Assembly: GCF_900116555.1 (NCBI RefSeq)
Contig: NZ_FPAT01000001.1
Location: 124,001 to 188,000 of the forward strand
Direction: 5' to 3'
Origin: Actinopolyspora lacussalsi subsp. righensis
GTDB taxonomy: Bacteria; Actinomycetota; Actinomycetes; Mycobacteriales; Pseudonocardiaceae
DNA: 64,000 bases
The translations under genes and the position numbers were made by a program. A model generated the notes under the pieces. That model did no database searches. It worked only from the letters and a program-made list of their open reading frames with translations, and was not told the origin of the DNA. Below are positions 6,914 to 15,880 of the stretch, piece by piece; position 1 is the stretch's first letter; every line of letters begins with the position of its first letter.

Positions 6914-8851
6914 TCATGCCGCGTCGAAACTCGACATACGCAGTACTCGGACTTCGTAGGGTGGCAGTTCGAGGGTGTCCACGGGCTTCTCATCGTCCAG
7001 ACCGGTGAGTTCGCCCGCCGTCGCTTCCGGAGTCACCCGCAGCGGCTCCGGGCTCTGGCTGGTGAGAAAGACGAAGCGCCGCCCGTCACGGTGCCGCAGC
7101 ACGTCCGCGCTCACGGCAGGATCGGCCACCCGCACGCTCCGCCGCACCCCGGCGAACTCGGCCAGTGCGTCGTAGAGCCCTACCGCGGCATCCGGATTCG
7201 CCCCGGGGGTCCAGTCGGCCATGTGCTCGATCGGGTAAGTACACAGCACCGTCCAACCGGAACCGACCCGGTTGCGCAGCACCGCGGGCTCGCCGTCCTG
7301 ATCCACGGCCACGACCTCCGCATCGGTGGCCCGCACCGGCAGCCTGGCCCGGCTGTGCTGATTACCGGCTACCGGCAGCGACAGCTTCGTGCCCGCGGCC
7401 AGACCGCCGAAGTCCGCCCGGAAGGTGAGCTCGACTTCGTCGCGTTCGATCGGATCCACCTGCCCGTACCACAACTGGTGCTTCACCCCGAAGATCCGGT
7501 CGAGTCCGGCGATCCACGGGCCGCGCTGGAACGAACCGGTGCCGTGGCAGTAGGAGAGGTAGACCGTGGCCCCCGAGGCCGCGAGTTCCTCCAACCTGCC
7601 CGTCGAGGGCGCGGTCAGTTGTTTGGCCGAGGGCAGCAGATACAGCGAGCAGTCCTCGGCGATACCGTCCCGCTCCCGGCAGAGCCCTATCGGGAGGTCG
7701 GCCAGTTTCGCGCTGGTGTAAGCCTGCCGCAGTGTGCTGAACGCGAACCGTGCGTCGTCGCCGTCGCTGATCGGGATGTCGCCCTCCAGGTGTTCCGGGA
7801 CGATCATCGCGGCCCGCGCCGGTTCCCGCTCGCAACCGAGCACGTCGATCGCGGCGAGAGTCGCGGAGAACCGTGCCATCTCGCGCAGTTGTGGTTTGGG
7901 CTCGCGCCCCGAGGTGGTCAGGCCGAAGTGGAGCTCGAAGGGGTGATGCCGATACGGGTCCTGCCCGGCGAGTTCGTCGAAATCGGTGTTGTTCCAGGCC
8001 ATCCAGCCGGTGGATCCGGCGAGCAGGCTGTTGTGCAGCACCTGCCGGTAGTAGACCGCCGCGTGCTCGTCGGAGGCGAAGTCCGAGGACAACCCGAACT
8101 CCTCCAACACCACGGGACTGCCCAACGTGGTGGTGAGCTCACAGATGAAGGCCGCCCCGAAGTGCTGCCGGACCCGGTCGTCCTCCATGCGATAGACGTG
8201 CGGACCGAGGAAATCGGTCAACGAGGCCAGGTCACGCACCGAGAACCCGTTGTCGGTTCCGGTGATCTCGGCACCCCAGGCACCGTCGCCGATGGAGACC
8301 GGCTGGGTGGCCCCACCCGCCCGCACCGAGCGGACCATCAGGCCCGCCCAGGCGGTCACGCTCTCCCGATCGGCGGGCTCGCCGTAGATCGGCATCTCGT
8401 TGCTGATCAACCAGCCCGCCACTGCGGGATGATCGGTGTAGCGCGCGGTGAGCTGTTCGACGAACCAGCTCTGCCGGTCCAACAGCCACACGTCCCGATA
8501 AAGGTCACGATCCCCGCGCCAGGGTGGATCGAAGTTCTCACCGGACATGTGCCCCACCAGGAAGGTCGGTACGGTCCGCATGCCCGTTTCGACGTGTGCG
8601 TTCAGGAAATCCGCGTAGGCGGCGGCACAGTTCTCGTCGATTCTGTCCGGCTCCGGCATGAAATCGGGCCAGAAGAAGAACGACCTGGTCAGTGTCAAGC
8701 CGTGTTCACGCAGCACGGCGAGCTCGGCACGGACCAGCTCGGGATCGTAACGAGTCCACATCCGCGGCCCGCCGGACGCGGACCAGAAATTGGCCCCGAA
8801 CCAGCTGACCGGGCCGTCCTTCGTCTCGACGAAGGCGAAACCACGACGCAT
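6914..8851 (-). CDS. Intracellular clan-A glycoside hydrolase, probably a GH5-type beta-mannosidase
   Basis: A 645-residue enzyme without a signal peptide. The N-terminal (beta/alpha)8 barrel has an acid/base Glu in WLISNEMP and a nucleophile Glu in VVLEEFG; a central domain resembling the glutamine-amidotransferase-like fold of multidomain glycosidases and a C-terminal beta-sandwich follow. The layout resembles actinobacterial GH5 exo-acting beta-mannosidases, and its place between a mannanase and a LacI gene supports cytoplasmic breakdown of manno-oligosaccharides; GH42-like beta-galactosidase activity is the main alternative. The ATG at 8851 is preferred over the frame opening at 8917 because GGGAG lies 7 nt before it and conserved sequence starts there. 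Confidence 0.6.
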   Translation of the reverse strand: MRRGFAFVETKDGPVSWFGANFWSASGGPRMWTRYDPELVRAELAVLREHGLTLTRSFFFWPDFMPEPDRIDENCAAAYADFLNAHVETGMRTVPTFLVGHMSGENFDPPWRGDRDLYRDVWLLDRQSWFVEQLTARYTDHPAVAGWLISNEMPIYGEPADRESVTAWAGLMVRSVRAGGATQPVSIGDGAWGAEITGTDNGFSVRDLASLTDFLGPHVYRMEDDRVRQHFGAAFICELTTTLGSPVVLEEFGLSSDFASDEHAAVYYRQVLHNSLLAGSTGWMAWNNTDFDELAGQDPYRHHPFELHFGLTTSGREPKPQLREMARFSATLAAIDVLGCEREPARAAMIVPEHLEGDIPISDGDDARFAFSTLRQAYTSAKLADLPIGLCRERDGIAEDCSLYLLPSAKQLTAPSTGRLEELAASGATVYLSYCHGTGSFQRGPWIAGLDRIFGVKHQLWYGQVDPIERDEVELTFRADFGGLAAGTKLSLPVAGNQHSRARLPVRATDAEVVAVDQDGEPAVLRNRVGSGWTVLCTYPIEHMADWTPGANPDAAVGLYDALAEFAGVRRSVRVADPAVSADVLRHRDGRRFVFLTSQSPEPLRVTPEATAGELTGLDDEKPVDTLELPPYEVRVLRMSSFDAA

Positions 8852-8937
8852 CCGTGCGCTCCCATCAACAGTGTGCGGACCGCTGCGGCTCGCGGAATCC
8901 GAGCCGCGAGTCCGCACGAAACACTGAAGTGAATTGG

Positions 8938-8951
8938 ATCACTTAAGCGAT
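8938..8951. promoter_or_regulatory. Candidate LacI-family operator upstream of the glycosidase gene
   Basis: ATCACTTAAGCGAT is a 14-bp palindrome with one mismatched pair and CTTAAG at its centre. It lies about 87 bp upstream of the glycosidase ATG and just past the end of the lacI-type gene. Size and symmetry suit the LacI regulator at 9043-10065; binding is inferred. Confidence 0.4.
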
Positions 8952-9042
8952 TAATAGTCAAGGTGAAACCACGTGGAACAGGAAGCACGGACAGCCTTCG
9001 ATTTCCGAACCGGACGGACGAGGTGTCTTCGATTCCCGGGGC

Positions 9043-10065
9043 TCACCCGGGGTGAAATCCGATACTGTGCCGCTCGACGAACTCCGGATCGGAGGTGCGT
9101 CGGTCCCCGACCGTTGGCCTGTCACGCAGTTCGAGCAGCATCCGCACCGCGGTGGCTCCGCGTTCGGCGATCGGCCTGCGCACCGCTGACAACGCGGGCC
9201 GAACCAACCGGCACAGCGCGGAATCGTCCCAGGCCACCAACGAGACATCCTCCGGAACGGACAGTCCCAGCTCCCGCACTACCCCCAGTGCGGAGACGGC
9301 CATCACGTCGTTGTCGAACACCAGGGCGCTCGGAGCCTCCGACGAGGAGAGCGCCGCACGGACGACACGCGCGGCGGACTCGTCGGTGTAGTCGGCGTGC
9401 ACGATCCGGGCCCCGTGCAAACTGAGTCGTGCCGCCGCCTCGGTGAACGCGTCCGAGCGAATACCGGTGTGCACGAACTCCTCCGGCCCGGCCACCCGTG
9501 TGATCCAGCGGTGCCCGAGCGCCGCGAGCCGTTCGAGCACCTCGGTCATCACGCCCCGGTCGTCGGTCCACACGGAGGGCAGGCCCAACCGATCGACCGG
9601 ATCGGCCAGCAGCACGGCGGGCAACCCGAGCTCGCGTACGAGCCGGACCCGAGGATCCTCATGACGCAGATCCACCAGCAGCACACCGTCGACCCTGCCC
9701 TCGGCGGCCCAGCGACGATAGGTCGCGAGTTCGGCTTCGGCGTTGTCGGTGACCTGCAGCAGCAGCGCGGTGGGGCCATCGGCCAGCTCGGCCTGGATCC
9801 CGGAGATCAGCTGCATGAAGTACGGCTCGACTCCGATCTCGCGGGCGGGGCGGTCCACCACCAGCCCCACCGCTTCGGCTCTACCGCCGGTCAGCGAGCG
9901 CGCGGCGCTGCTCGGGGCCCAGCCCAGCTCGGCCGCGATCCGCAGGATGCGGTCGCGGGTCGCCGCGGAGACGCCGGGGCGCCTGTTGAGCGCGTAGGAG
10001 ACCGCGCCGGTGGACACCCCCGCCGCTCTGGCGATGTCGGAGATCGTCGGGCGCTTCGACGGCAT
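9043..10065 (-). CDS. LacI family transcriptional regulator (probable mannan/manno-oligosaccharide repressor)
   Basis: A 340-residue LacI/GalR repressor. The helix-turn-helix TISDIARAAGVSTGAVSYAL (residues 6-25) is followed by the hinge helix SSAARSLTGG and a periplasmic-binding-protein-like ligand domain with the usual DVSLVAWDDS near the end. The ATG at 10065 is preceded by GGGGA at 5 nt. It lies upstream of two glycosidase genes on the same strand, suggesting it controls them; a palindrome at 8938-8951 is a candidate site. The inducer (mannobiose or similar) is inferred from gene context only. Confidence 0.8.
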   Translation of the reverse strand: MPSKRPTISDIARAAGVSTGAVSYALNRRPGVSAATRDRILRIAAELGWAPSSAARSLTGGRAEAVGLVVDRPAREIGVEPYFMQLISGIQAELADGPTALLLQVTDNAEAELATYRRWAAEGRVDGVLLVDLRHEDPRVRLVRELGLPAVLLADPVDRLGLPSVWTDDRGVMTEVLERLAALGHRWITRVAGPEEFVHTGIRSDAFTEAAARLSLHGARIVHADYTDESAARVVRAALSSSEAPSALVFDNDVMAVSALGVVRELGLSVPEDVSLVAWDDSALCRLVRPALSAVRRPIAERGATAVRMLLELRDRPTVGDRRTSDPEFVERHSIGFHPG

Positions 10066-10206
10066 CACGTCCCCGGGTGCTGCTGTGGTGTACGGCAACA
10101 CCCTAGTAGAAGGGCTTCGGCCGGCCGGTTTCGCCGCTGCTCCGCGTTTCCCGTCGGGCGGAACCTCTGGCGGACTCCCGCACGGAATGCCCGAGTCGGA
10201 TAGGCA

Positions 10207-10250
10207 TCCGTGGGGAGGTTCCCAGTGGTCGCCGGAAACCTCCCCACGGA
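10207..10250 (-). terminator. 14-bp stem-loop after the SGNH hydrolase gene
   Basis: TCCGTGGGGAGGTT (10207-10220) pairs perfectly with AACCTCCCCACGGA (10237-10250) around a 16-nt loop. It starts 17 bp past the SGNH hydrolase stop and precedes the LacI start region. There is no T-tract, as is common for terminators in GC-rich actinomycetes. Confidence 0.6.
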
Positions 10251-10266
10251 CAGCCGCGAGAACGAG

Positions 10267-11559
10267 TCACTGGTGCGCGGAACCCGTCACCGCGGCGTCC
10301 CGGCCCGCCGACACCGAGAGCAGTTCGTCGAGATCCACGGCATCCGCCATGGCGGCGGTACCGGCATCGCCGGGGTGCAGCCCGTCACCGCCGTCGTAGC
10401 TCGGTCGCAACCGCAGCTGCGCAGCGGGATCGGCGGTGGCCGCCGCGAAGTCGATCACCGCGTCGAACCGGCCGCTGTTCCTGATCCACTCGTTGACCCG
10501 CTGCCGGGTGTCCTCCCGCTGCTGGGTCCAGACGCTCGATCCCTTGAACGGCGTGATCGTGCCGCCCAGCACGGTCACTCCCCGAGCGTGGGCCAGCTCG
10601 ATCAGCCGCTCGTAGCCTGCGATCACTCCATCGGCGGTGGCGTTGTAACCGATGTCGTTTACCCCCTCCAGCACGATCACGCTGCGCACCCCGGACTGAC
10701 TCAACACGTCCCCGGCGAACCGGTCCACCCCGGCAATCCCGTAATAGGGCTGCCCGGGACGCTCGGCCAGCAGTCGGTTACCGCCGAGCCCCGCGTTGAC
10801 GACCGAGAGGGTGGCGCCGCTTCTGGCGTGCAACCGTCGCGCCAGATGGTCGGGCCAACGTTGATTGGCGTTGTAAGTGGTGGCGGCGGTGTCGGTGATC
10901 GAGTCTCCGAAGGCGACCACCGTGCCCTCGACCCGTGGGCTCGGGCGCACGTCGACGGCATCCGCCACGACCCAACACGGCATGGTGCTGTATTCCGAAC
11001 CGGCCGGATCGGCAGCGGTGTCACCCTGTGCCAGGTAGTTGGTCTGATTGGCGAAGGGGTGATTGGTCAGCGCACCGGTGGTCTCGGGAAGGTGAACGCT
11101 GATCAGCAGTGTGGACAGCGCCTCGACCCGCAGCTCGACCGGATCGCTGTAGCGGTACTCTCCCGCCGGGATCACGGTGCTCGCGTTCCCACCGAACCTC
11201 AGTTCGCGCATGGTTCCGGGCACGGAGGCGGCACCGGCGGAGCGCACCGCGACAGTCGCGTGGCCGATCCGAAGCGGAGCGTTCCCGTACACATTGCTGA
11301 GCCTGATCCGGACCTCGGAACCGCCGCTGCTGATGAACACGGCATCGCGCACCGTGGCGTCGTCGACTCCCTCCCCCGCCGGGCACGAGTCGGTTCCCGG
11401 AAGATCGCTGCCTCGCACCGGACTGGCCGCCCAGGCGGCCACCCATTCCTGGGCACGCGGCTCCGGCTCGGAACGAGCGGTGGCGGCCGGCGCGGTCGTG
11501 GCAACGGCCGCCAGACAGCCGAGCAGGCACAGCAACGTACGGAGGACCAAACCACGCAA
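10267..11559 (-). CDS. Secreted SGNH/GDSL hydrolase (esterase)
   Basis: A 430-residue exported esterase or lipase. A signal peptide ending near ATTAPAATARS is followed by a beta-rich N-terminal domain with AAWAASP and by a C-terminal SGNH domain. Block I is VAFGDSITD with the nucleophile Ser, the Gly block is GLGGNRLL, block III GVNDIG holds the Asn, and block V DGLHPGDAG holds the Asp and His. TTG at 11559 is preferred because GAGGAG lies 9 nt upstream and a signal peptide begins there; the frame remains open to 11709. A near-perfect CebR-type palindrome 50 bp upstream suggests co-regulation with cellulases, so the enzyme may deacylate plant polysaccharides. Confidence 0.75.
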   Translation of the reverse strand: MRGLVLRTLLCLLGCLAAVATTAPAATARSEPEPRAQEWVAAWAASPVRGSDLPGTDSCPAGEGVDDATVRDAVFISSGGSEVRIRLSNVYGNAPLRIGHATVAVRSAGAASVPGTMRELRFGGNASTVIPAGEYRYSDPVELRVEALSTLLISVHLPETTGALTNHPFANQTNYLAQGDTAADPAGSEYSTMPCWVVADAVDVRPSPRVEGTVVAFGDSITDTAATTYNANQRWPDHLARRLHARSGATLSVVNAGLGGNRLLAERPGQPYYGIAGVDRFAGDVLSQSGVRSVIVLEGVNDIGYNATADGVIAGYERLIELAHARGVTVLGGTITPFKGSSVWTQQREDTRQRVNEWIRNSGRFDAVIDFAAATADPAAQLRLRPSYDGGDGLHPGDAGTAAMADAVDLDELLSVSAGRDAAVTGSAHQ

Positions 11560-11608
11560 CGGATATCGCTCCTCGGACTCTCGACGAACTCCGATCGACA
11601 ACAGCACC

Positions 11609-11622
11609 TGTGAGCGCTCCCA
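11609..11622. promoter_or_regulatory. CebR-type operator (13/14) between SGNH hydrolase and amidohydrolase
   Basis: TGTGAGCGCTCCCA matches the CebR consensus TGGGAGCGCTCCCA at 13 of 14 positions. It lies in the divergent promoter region, 50 bp upstream of the SGNH hydrolase start and about 120 bp upstream of the amidohydrolase start. Confidence 0.65.
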
Positions 11623-11744
11623 AAAACTCAACACACGATTCGTCGAATTCGCTACCGCCGATCCGGTTACGGCAGGAGAATTCGGGAAAGCACCGGAAGA
11701 TCGGCACATCGGGACAATGCGGAAATCGGAGGTTTCACGCGGGG

Positions 11745-12941
11745 ATGCGACTACTGGTGACGGCGGAACGGATATGGACCGGAAACGAAGGTCACATCAT
11801 CGAGGACGGTGCGGTGCTCGTGGACGAGGGAACGATCACCGCCGTGGGTCCGCGCACCGAGCTGGCCGAATCGGCGATCGGGGCTGAAAGGTACGATTTC
11901 CCAGGACACACGCTCCTGCCGGGGCTGATCAACGCACACGTGCACCTGTCCTTCGACGCGGGCGAAGAACCGATCAACACGCTGCTGGCCACCGAGGACC
12001 ACGAGCTGCTGGACGGTATGGCCGAACGAGCTCGCGACTCCCTGGACGCGGGAACGACCACCGTTCGCGACCTCGGCGACAGGAACGGCGCGGCGATCCG
12101 GATCAGGGACGCCGTCGCACGGTCCGAGATCGCCGGACCGCGCGTGCTCGCGGCGGGCCCACCGTTGACCGTCCGTGAGGGACACTGCTGGTTCCTCGGC
12201 GGCGAGGTGGAACGTGAGGAGGACTCGCTGCGCCGAGCGGTCGCGCATCGCGCGGAACTCGGCGCGGACGTGGTGAAGGTGATGGCATCCGGTGGGCAGA
12301 TCACCCCGAACTCGCCCGCCATGTGGCAGTCACAGTTCGACGCCGCCGAACTACGAATCATCGTGGACGAAAGCCGGCGGCACGGACTGCCGGTCGCCGC
12401 ACACGCGCACGGATCCGACGCGATCGAGGACGCGGTCTCCGCGGGAGTGAGCACGATCGAGCACTGCACGTGGCTGGGACCGGACGGGTTGGACGAACGT
12501 GAGCCGGTGATCCGCGAGATGCGGCAGCGCGGCATCAGCGTGTGTGCCGGGCAGTCCCGCAACTGGCACCGGCTCGCCGACAGGGTCGGTGCGGAACGGG
12601 CGCAGCGGTTCCAGCGACGACTCCGCACCCTGGACGAGGCAGGCGTCGATGTGATCATCGGAACCGACGCGGGGCTGCGGGACTCGGTGTTCGACGATTT
12701 CGCCGGAGCGCTGGGGCTGTACGAGCACCTGGGGTTCGGCAACGAACGGATCCTTCGGATGGCCACCTCCGAAGCCGCGATCGCGCTCGGCATCGGCGAA
12801 CGTACCGGGCGGGTGGCGACGGGACTGGCCGCCGACCTGGTGGTGGTGCGCGGTGATCCGCTGACGCGATTGGGTGATCTGGGTGAGGTGGCCCTCACGG
12901 TCGCGAACGGTAGACCACACCACCCCTCGGCGAGTGGGTGA
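11745..12941 (+). CDS. Metal-dependent amidohydrolase (imidazolonepropionase/dipeptidase-like)
   Basis: A 398-residue amidohydrolase-superfamily protein with a TIM-barrel active site. Metal ligands are visible as the HxH of NAHVHLSF, a probable carboxylated Lys in VVKVMASGG, His in AAHAHG, His in TIEHCTW and Asp in IIGTDAG. This order fits the Pro-Xaa dipeptidase/organophosphate-hydrolase-like group, which cleaves dipeptides or cyclic amides; the substrate is unknown. The ATG at 11745 has GGGG directly before it and GGAGG 12-13 nt upstream. A CebR-like site lies in the shared promoter region, but a role in cellulose use is not obvious. Confidence 0.75.
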   Translation: MRLLVTAERIWTGNEGHIIEDGAVLVDEGTITAVGPRTELAESAIGAERYDFPGHTLLPGLINAHVHLSFDAGEEPINTLLATEDHELLDGMAERARDSLDAGTTTVRDLGDRNGAAIRIRDAVARSEIAGPRVLAAGPPLTVREGHCWFLGGEVEREEDSLRRAVAHRAELGADVVKVMASGGQITPNSPAMWQSQFDAAELRIIVDESRRHGLPVAAHAHGSDAIEDAVSAGVSTIEHCTWLGPDGLDEREPVIREMRQRGISVCAGQSRNWHRLADRVGAERAQRFQRRLRTLDEAGVDVIIGTDAGLRDSVFDDFAGALGLYEHLGFGNERILRMATSEAAIALGIGERTGRVATGLAADLVVVRGDPLTRLGDLGEVALTVANGRPHHPSASG

Positions 12942-13001
12942 GGCGCCTGGGTCCTCCGAAGTCGTCACCGGGCTCCTCCGCGACGGGCGGCGCTTCGGAA
13001 G

Positions 13002-13037
13002 CCGGGTTCGGCAGCGGGTGAGCGCTGCCGAACCCGG
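13002..13037. terminator. 15-bp bidirectional stem-loop between convergent genes
   Basis: CCGGGTTCGGCAGCG (13002-13016) pairs perfectly with CGCTGCCGAACCCGG (13023-13037), loop GGTGAG. It sits between the 3' ends of the amidohydrolase and aldolase genes and could terminate both. No T-tract is present. Confidence 0.75.
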
Positions 13038-13108
13038 TGATCAACGAGCCTCTCCGACTCCGGGATCCGATCGCAGCACCGGATCCCCGGCGGGAACGGC
13101 CGAACGGA

Positions 13109-14125
13109 TCAGGCGTTTTCCAGGGCGGATTCGTAACGTCCCTCGCAGGCGGCCCCGTTCAACTTCGCGCGGTGCGCCAGCACCTGCTGGGCACTGTCGA
13201 ACTTCTCGTCACGTCCGACCCACTCCTGCAGGGCAGGAGCCAGCAGGCCGCGTCCGAACGAGAAGGTGACCTGCCACGGCAACGGACCGAGCTGGTTGAT
13301 CGCGTTGAGATTGACCGTGGCCTCCTCGTCGCTCTGTCCTCCGGAGAGGAAGGCGATGCCGGGAACCGCCGCGGGAACGGTTCGCTTGAGCGTGCGTACC
13401 GTGGCCTCAGCGACCTCGACGGAACCGGGTTGCGGGCTGTGATCCTTGCCCGCGACCACCATGTTCGGCTTGAGCACCATCGACTCGAGATCGACGCGCT
13501 GCTCGGCGAGTTCGGCGAAGACACGACGAAGCGCCCGGGTGCTCGCCTCCTCGGCGGCGGCCAACGAGTGGTCGCCGTCCATCAGCACCTCCGGCTCGAC
13601 CATGGGAACCAGCCCCGCCTCCTGCGACAGCGCCGCGTAGCGGGCGAGCGCGTGGGCGTTGGTGTGGATCGCGTAGTCACTGGGCCTGCCGGACCCGATG
13701 TCGAGCACCGCGCGCCACTTGGTGAACTTCATGCCGAGCTGGACGTACTCGGCCAGCCTGTCCCGCAGTCCGTCCAGTCCTTCGGTGATCTTCTCACCGT
13801 CGGTTCCGGCGAGCGGCTTGGCTCCCTTGTCCACCTTGATACCGGGCAGGACGCCGTTCTGCTCCGCGATCTTGCGCAGCGGCACCCCGGAGCCGGAGTC
13901 CTGGCGGACGGTTTCGTCGTACAGGATCACACCGCTGATCGAGCTCCCCAACTCCGGCGTGGAGACGATCAGCTCGCGGTACTGGCGCCGCACTTCCTCG
14001 TTGGAGTCGAGGCCGACGGCGTGCAGCCTCTTCTCCATCGTTCCGGTGCTCTCGTCGGCGGCGAGAATGCCTTTGCCCGGTGCAACCATCTGCTGTGCGA
14101 TCAACCGCATGTCGTCGCTGAACAC
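13109..14125 (-). CDS. Class I fructose-bisphosphate aldolase
   Basis: A 338-residue cytoplasmic aldolase that splits fructose-1,6-bisphosphate into dihydroxyacetone phosphate and glyceraldehyde 3-phosphate through a Schiff base. Family marks are GKGILAADESTGTM (residues 17-30), KFTKWRAVL (133-141) with a conserved Lys, VPMVEPEVL (173-181) and the Schiff-base Lys219 in MVLKPNM, followed by the phosphate-binding FLSGGQSDEEA. The start is a GTG with AAGGAGAG 6 nt upstream. It converges with the amidohydrolase and diverges from the AGE/mannose isomerase-like gene, which would feed fructose toward it. Confidence 0.9.
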   Translation of the reverse strand: MFSDDMRLIAQQMVAPGKGILAADESTGTMEKRLHAVGLDSNEEVRRQYRELIVSTPELGSSISGVILYDETVRQDSGSGVPLRKIAEQNGVLPGIKVDKGAKPLAGTDGEKITEGLDGLRDRLAEYVQLGMKFTKWRAVLDIGSGRPSDYAIHTNAHALARYAALSQEAGLVPMVEPEVLMDGDHSLAAAEEASTRALRRVFAELAEQRVDLESMVLKPNMVVAGKDHSPQPGSVEVAEATVRTLKRTVPAAVPGIAFLSGGQSDEEATVNLNAINQLGPLPWQVTFSFGRGLLAPALQEWVGRDEKFDSAQQVLAHRAKLNGAACEGRYESALENA

Positions 14126-14648
14126 GGTGCGCTCTCCTTAGGGACGTATCTGCCTGTCGTTGTCGGCCGGTGATCGCCGGGCCGGACTCACTTCAAGCCT
14201 GACAGACTCCTGCCCGGTATTCCGAACCCAATCACCTTGAATCGAATCAGATCGAACGGAATCGAATCAGTAAAGTATCGCACGTCACCCGAGCCGGTGA
14301 CCATTCATCACAGAAAGCGATATATCGATCGCCCAAAACGGGTCACCCGTTCGGCGGTAGCAATTCAGTGGTTACGACAAGTACCCATCACCCGGAGGAC
14401 AGCAGAATTGGTACACACAACCGTGCGGCCTCACGACGGAATCGATTCGGCCGATCGGGAGATGATTCGCCGCCGTCCGGACGCTCACCGAGCGCACTCC
14501 GCCGCCCCGTGCTTCCCGTCGGGGGCCGATGCCGATAGCGTCCGACGACTGTGGGAGGAAGTACCGATTCAGTCCGCACGGGTCGCACCCATCGCGGCGG
14601 TCATCACTCACCACCACGCATCGCATCCACCCGATAAGAGGAACGACA
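14126..14648. other. Long divergent promoter region of aldolase and isomerase genes
   Basis: This 523-bp stretch lies between two divergent sugar-metabolism genes. It holds a pair of 12-bp direct repeats (14239-14270) and otherwise no recognised gene. A TTG-initiated frame at 14409 follows a CGGAGG but runs into the isomerase gene in another frame and looks like a shadow. Confidence 0.5.
14239..14270. repeat. Two 12-bp direct repeats with 20-bp period
   Basis: GAATCGAATCAG occurs at 14239-14250 and again at 14259-14270, two helical turns apart. It lies 114-145 bp upstream of the aldolase start. Direct repeats on one DNA face suit a regulator-binding site. Confidence 0.5.
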
Positions 14649-15857
14649 TTGACCAATCCCGACTCCGCGGAACACCACGAGTGGCTGACGGCCGAACGGA
14701 GCAGGCTGTTCGACTTCGCTTCCGCCGCACGCGGCTCCGAAGGTGGCTTCGGATGGCTGGACGACGCCGGAAATCCCGATCCGGGCCGACCAGTGGAAAC
14801 CTGGATCACGGCCCGGATGACACACGTGTTCAGTCTCGCCCATCTGCTCGGTGAACCGGAGGCCGCGGAACTCGCCGACCACGGCATCGCCGCGCTGGTC
14901 GACCAACTGCGCGACTCCGAGCACGGCGGCTGGTTCACCAGCACGGTCGACACCACCAAGGGTGCCTACGAACACGCTTTCGTGGTACTGGCGACCAGTA
15001 GTGCCACGGCCGCGGAACGCCCCGGCGCCGCGGAGTTGCTCACCGAGGCACTGCGCGTCGTCGAGTCCCGCTTCTGGGACGACCAGGTGGGGTTGGGTCT
15101 GGAGAGCTGGGACAGAGCCTGGACGACCACCGAGTCCTACCGTGGCGCCAACAGCAACATGCACCTCGTGGAAGCCATGCTCGCCGCGGGTGACGTCACC
15201 GGTGAACGGATCTGGCACCAGCGAGCGCTGCGGATCGCCGGAACGCTGATCGACGAGGTCGCCCGTACCCACGGCTGGCGACTGCCGGAGCACTTCACTC
15301 CCGCGTGGGAGCCCGAACCGGATTACAACAGCGATCGTCCGCACGACCCGTTCCGCCCGCACGGCACCACTGTGGGGCACTGGCTGGAATGGTCCAGACT
15401 GCTGCTGCAGCTGGAGGCATCCCTCGGGGAGGAGGAGTCACCGAACTGGCTGATCTCCGACGCCCGGAATCTGTTCGAGGCCGCCATACAGCACGGTTGG
15501 CACGCCGACGGTCACCCCGGGTTCGTCTACACCCTGGACTGGCAGGACCGCCCGCAGGTTCGCGAGCGAATGCACTGGGTCACCGCCGAGGCGGTCCTGA
15601 CCGCTGCCGCGCTGCACCGACGCACCGCCGAGTCCTACTACCAACGGTGGTATGCCACGTTCTGGGACTTCGCGCGGACGAGGCACATCGACTACGGACA
15701 GGGCAGTTGGCACCACGAGCTGGCTCCGGACGGTCGCCCCTCGACAACCGTGTGGGCGGGTAAGCCCGACGCTTATCACGCCTACCAGGCCGCGCTGTTC
15801 CCGACCCTTCCCCTGGCGCCCTCGGCGGCGACGGCGCTGCGACCAGCCCCGCGCTGA
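14649..15857 (+). CDS. AGE-family sugar isomerase/epimerase, probably mannose isomerase
   Basis: A 402-residue (alpha/alpha)6-barrel enzyme of the N-acylglucosamine 2-epimerase superfamily. GGFGWLDDAGNPDPGRPVET near residues 29-48 and TARMTHVFSLAHL resemble actinobacterial D-mannose isomerases, which convert mannose to fructose without cofactor. SNMHLVEAML, HWVTAEAVL and KPDAYHAYQA carry conserved active-site residues of the family. TTG at 14649 is chosen because AGAGGAA precedes it; the open frame reaches back to 14529. In context it could turn mannose released by the mannanase and mannosidase into fructose. Cellobiose 2-epimerase activity is the main alternative. Confidence 0.7.
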   Translation: MTNPDSAEHHEWLTAERSRLFDFASAARGSEGGFGWLDDAGNPDPGRPVETWITARMTHVFSLAHLLGEPEAAELADHGIAALVDQLRDSEHGGWFTSTVDTTKGAYEHAFVVLATSSATAAERPGAAELLTEALRVVESRFWDDQVGLGLESWDRAWTTTESYRGANSNMHLVEAMLAAGDVTGERIWHQRALRIAGTLIDEVARTHGWRLPEHFTPAWEPEPDYNSDRPHDPFRPHGTTVGHWLEWSRLLLQLEASLGEEESPNWLISDARNLFEAAIQHGWHADGHPGFVYTLDWQDRPQVRERMHWVTAEAVLTAAALHRRTAESYYQRWYATFWDFARTRHIDYGQGSWHHELAPDGRPSTTVWAGKPDAYHAYQAALFPTLPLAPSAATALRPAPR

Positions 15858-15880
15858 GGCCGGTGGCAACGCCCGCCAAC

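Noticed and set aside
8851-8864. TCCGTGCGCTCCCA as a CebR operator before the clan-A glycosidase
   Set aside because: The matching half is explained by the gene's GGGAG ribosome-binding site, and the sequence abuts the start codon. It is kept only as a possible weak site.
6380-8932. An 850-codon open frame antisense to the two glycosidase genes
   Set aside because: It has no conserved domain, and the minus strand carries two proteins with intact catalytic motifs.
14409-14648. TTG-initiated frame following CGGAGG upstream of the AGE gene
   Set aside because: It runs into the isomerase gene in a different frame, has no conserved features and is His/Arg-rich like a shadow.
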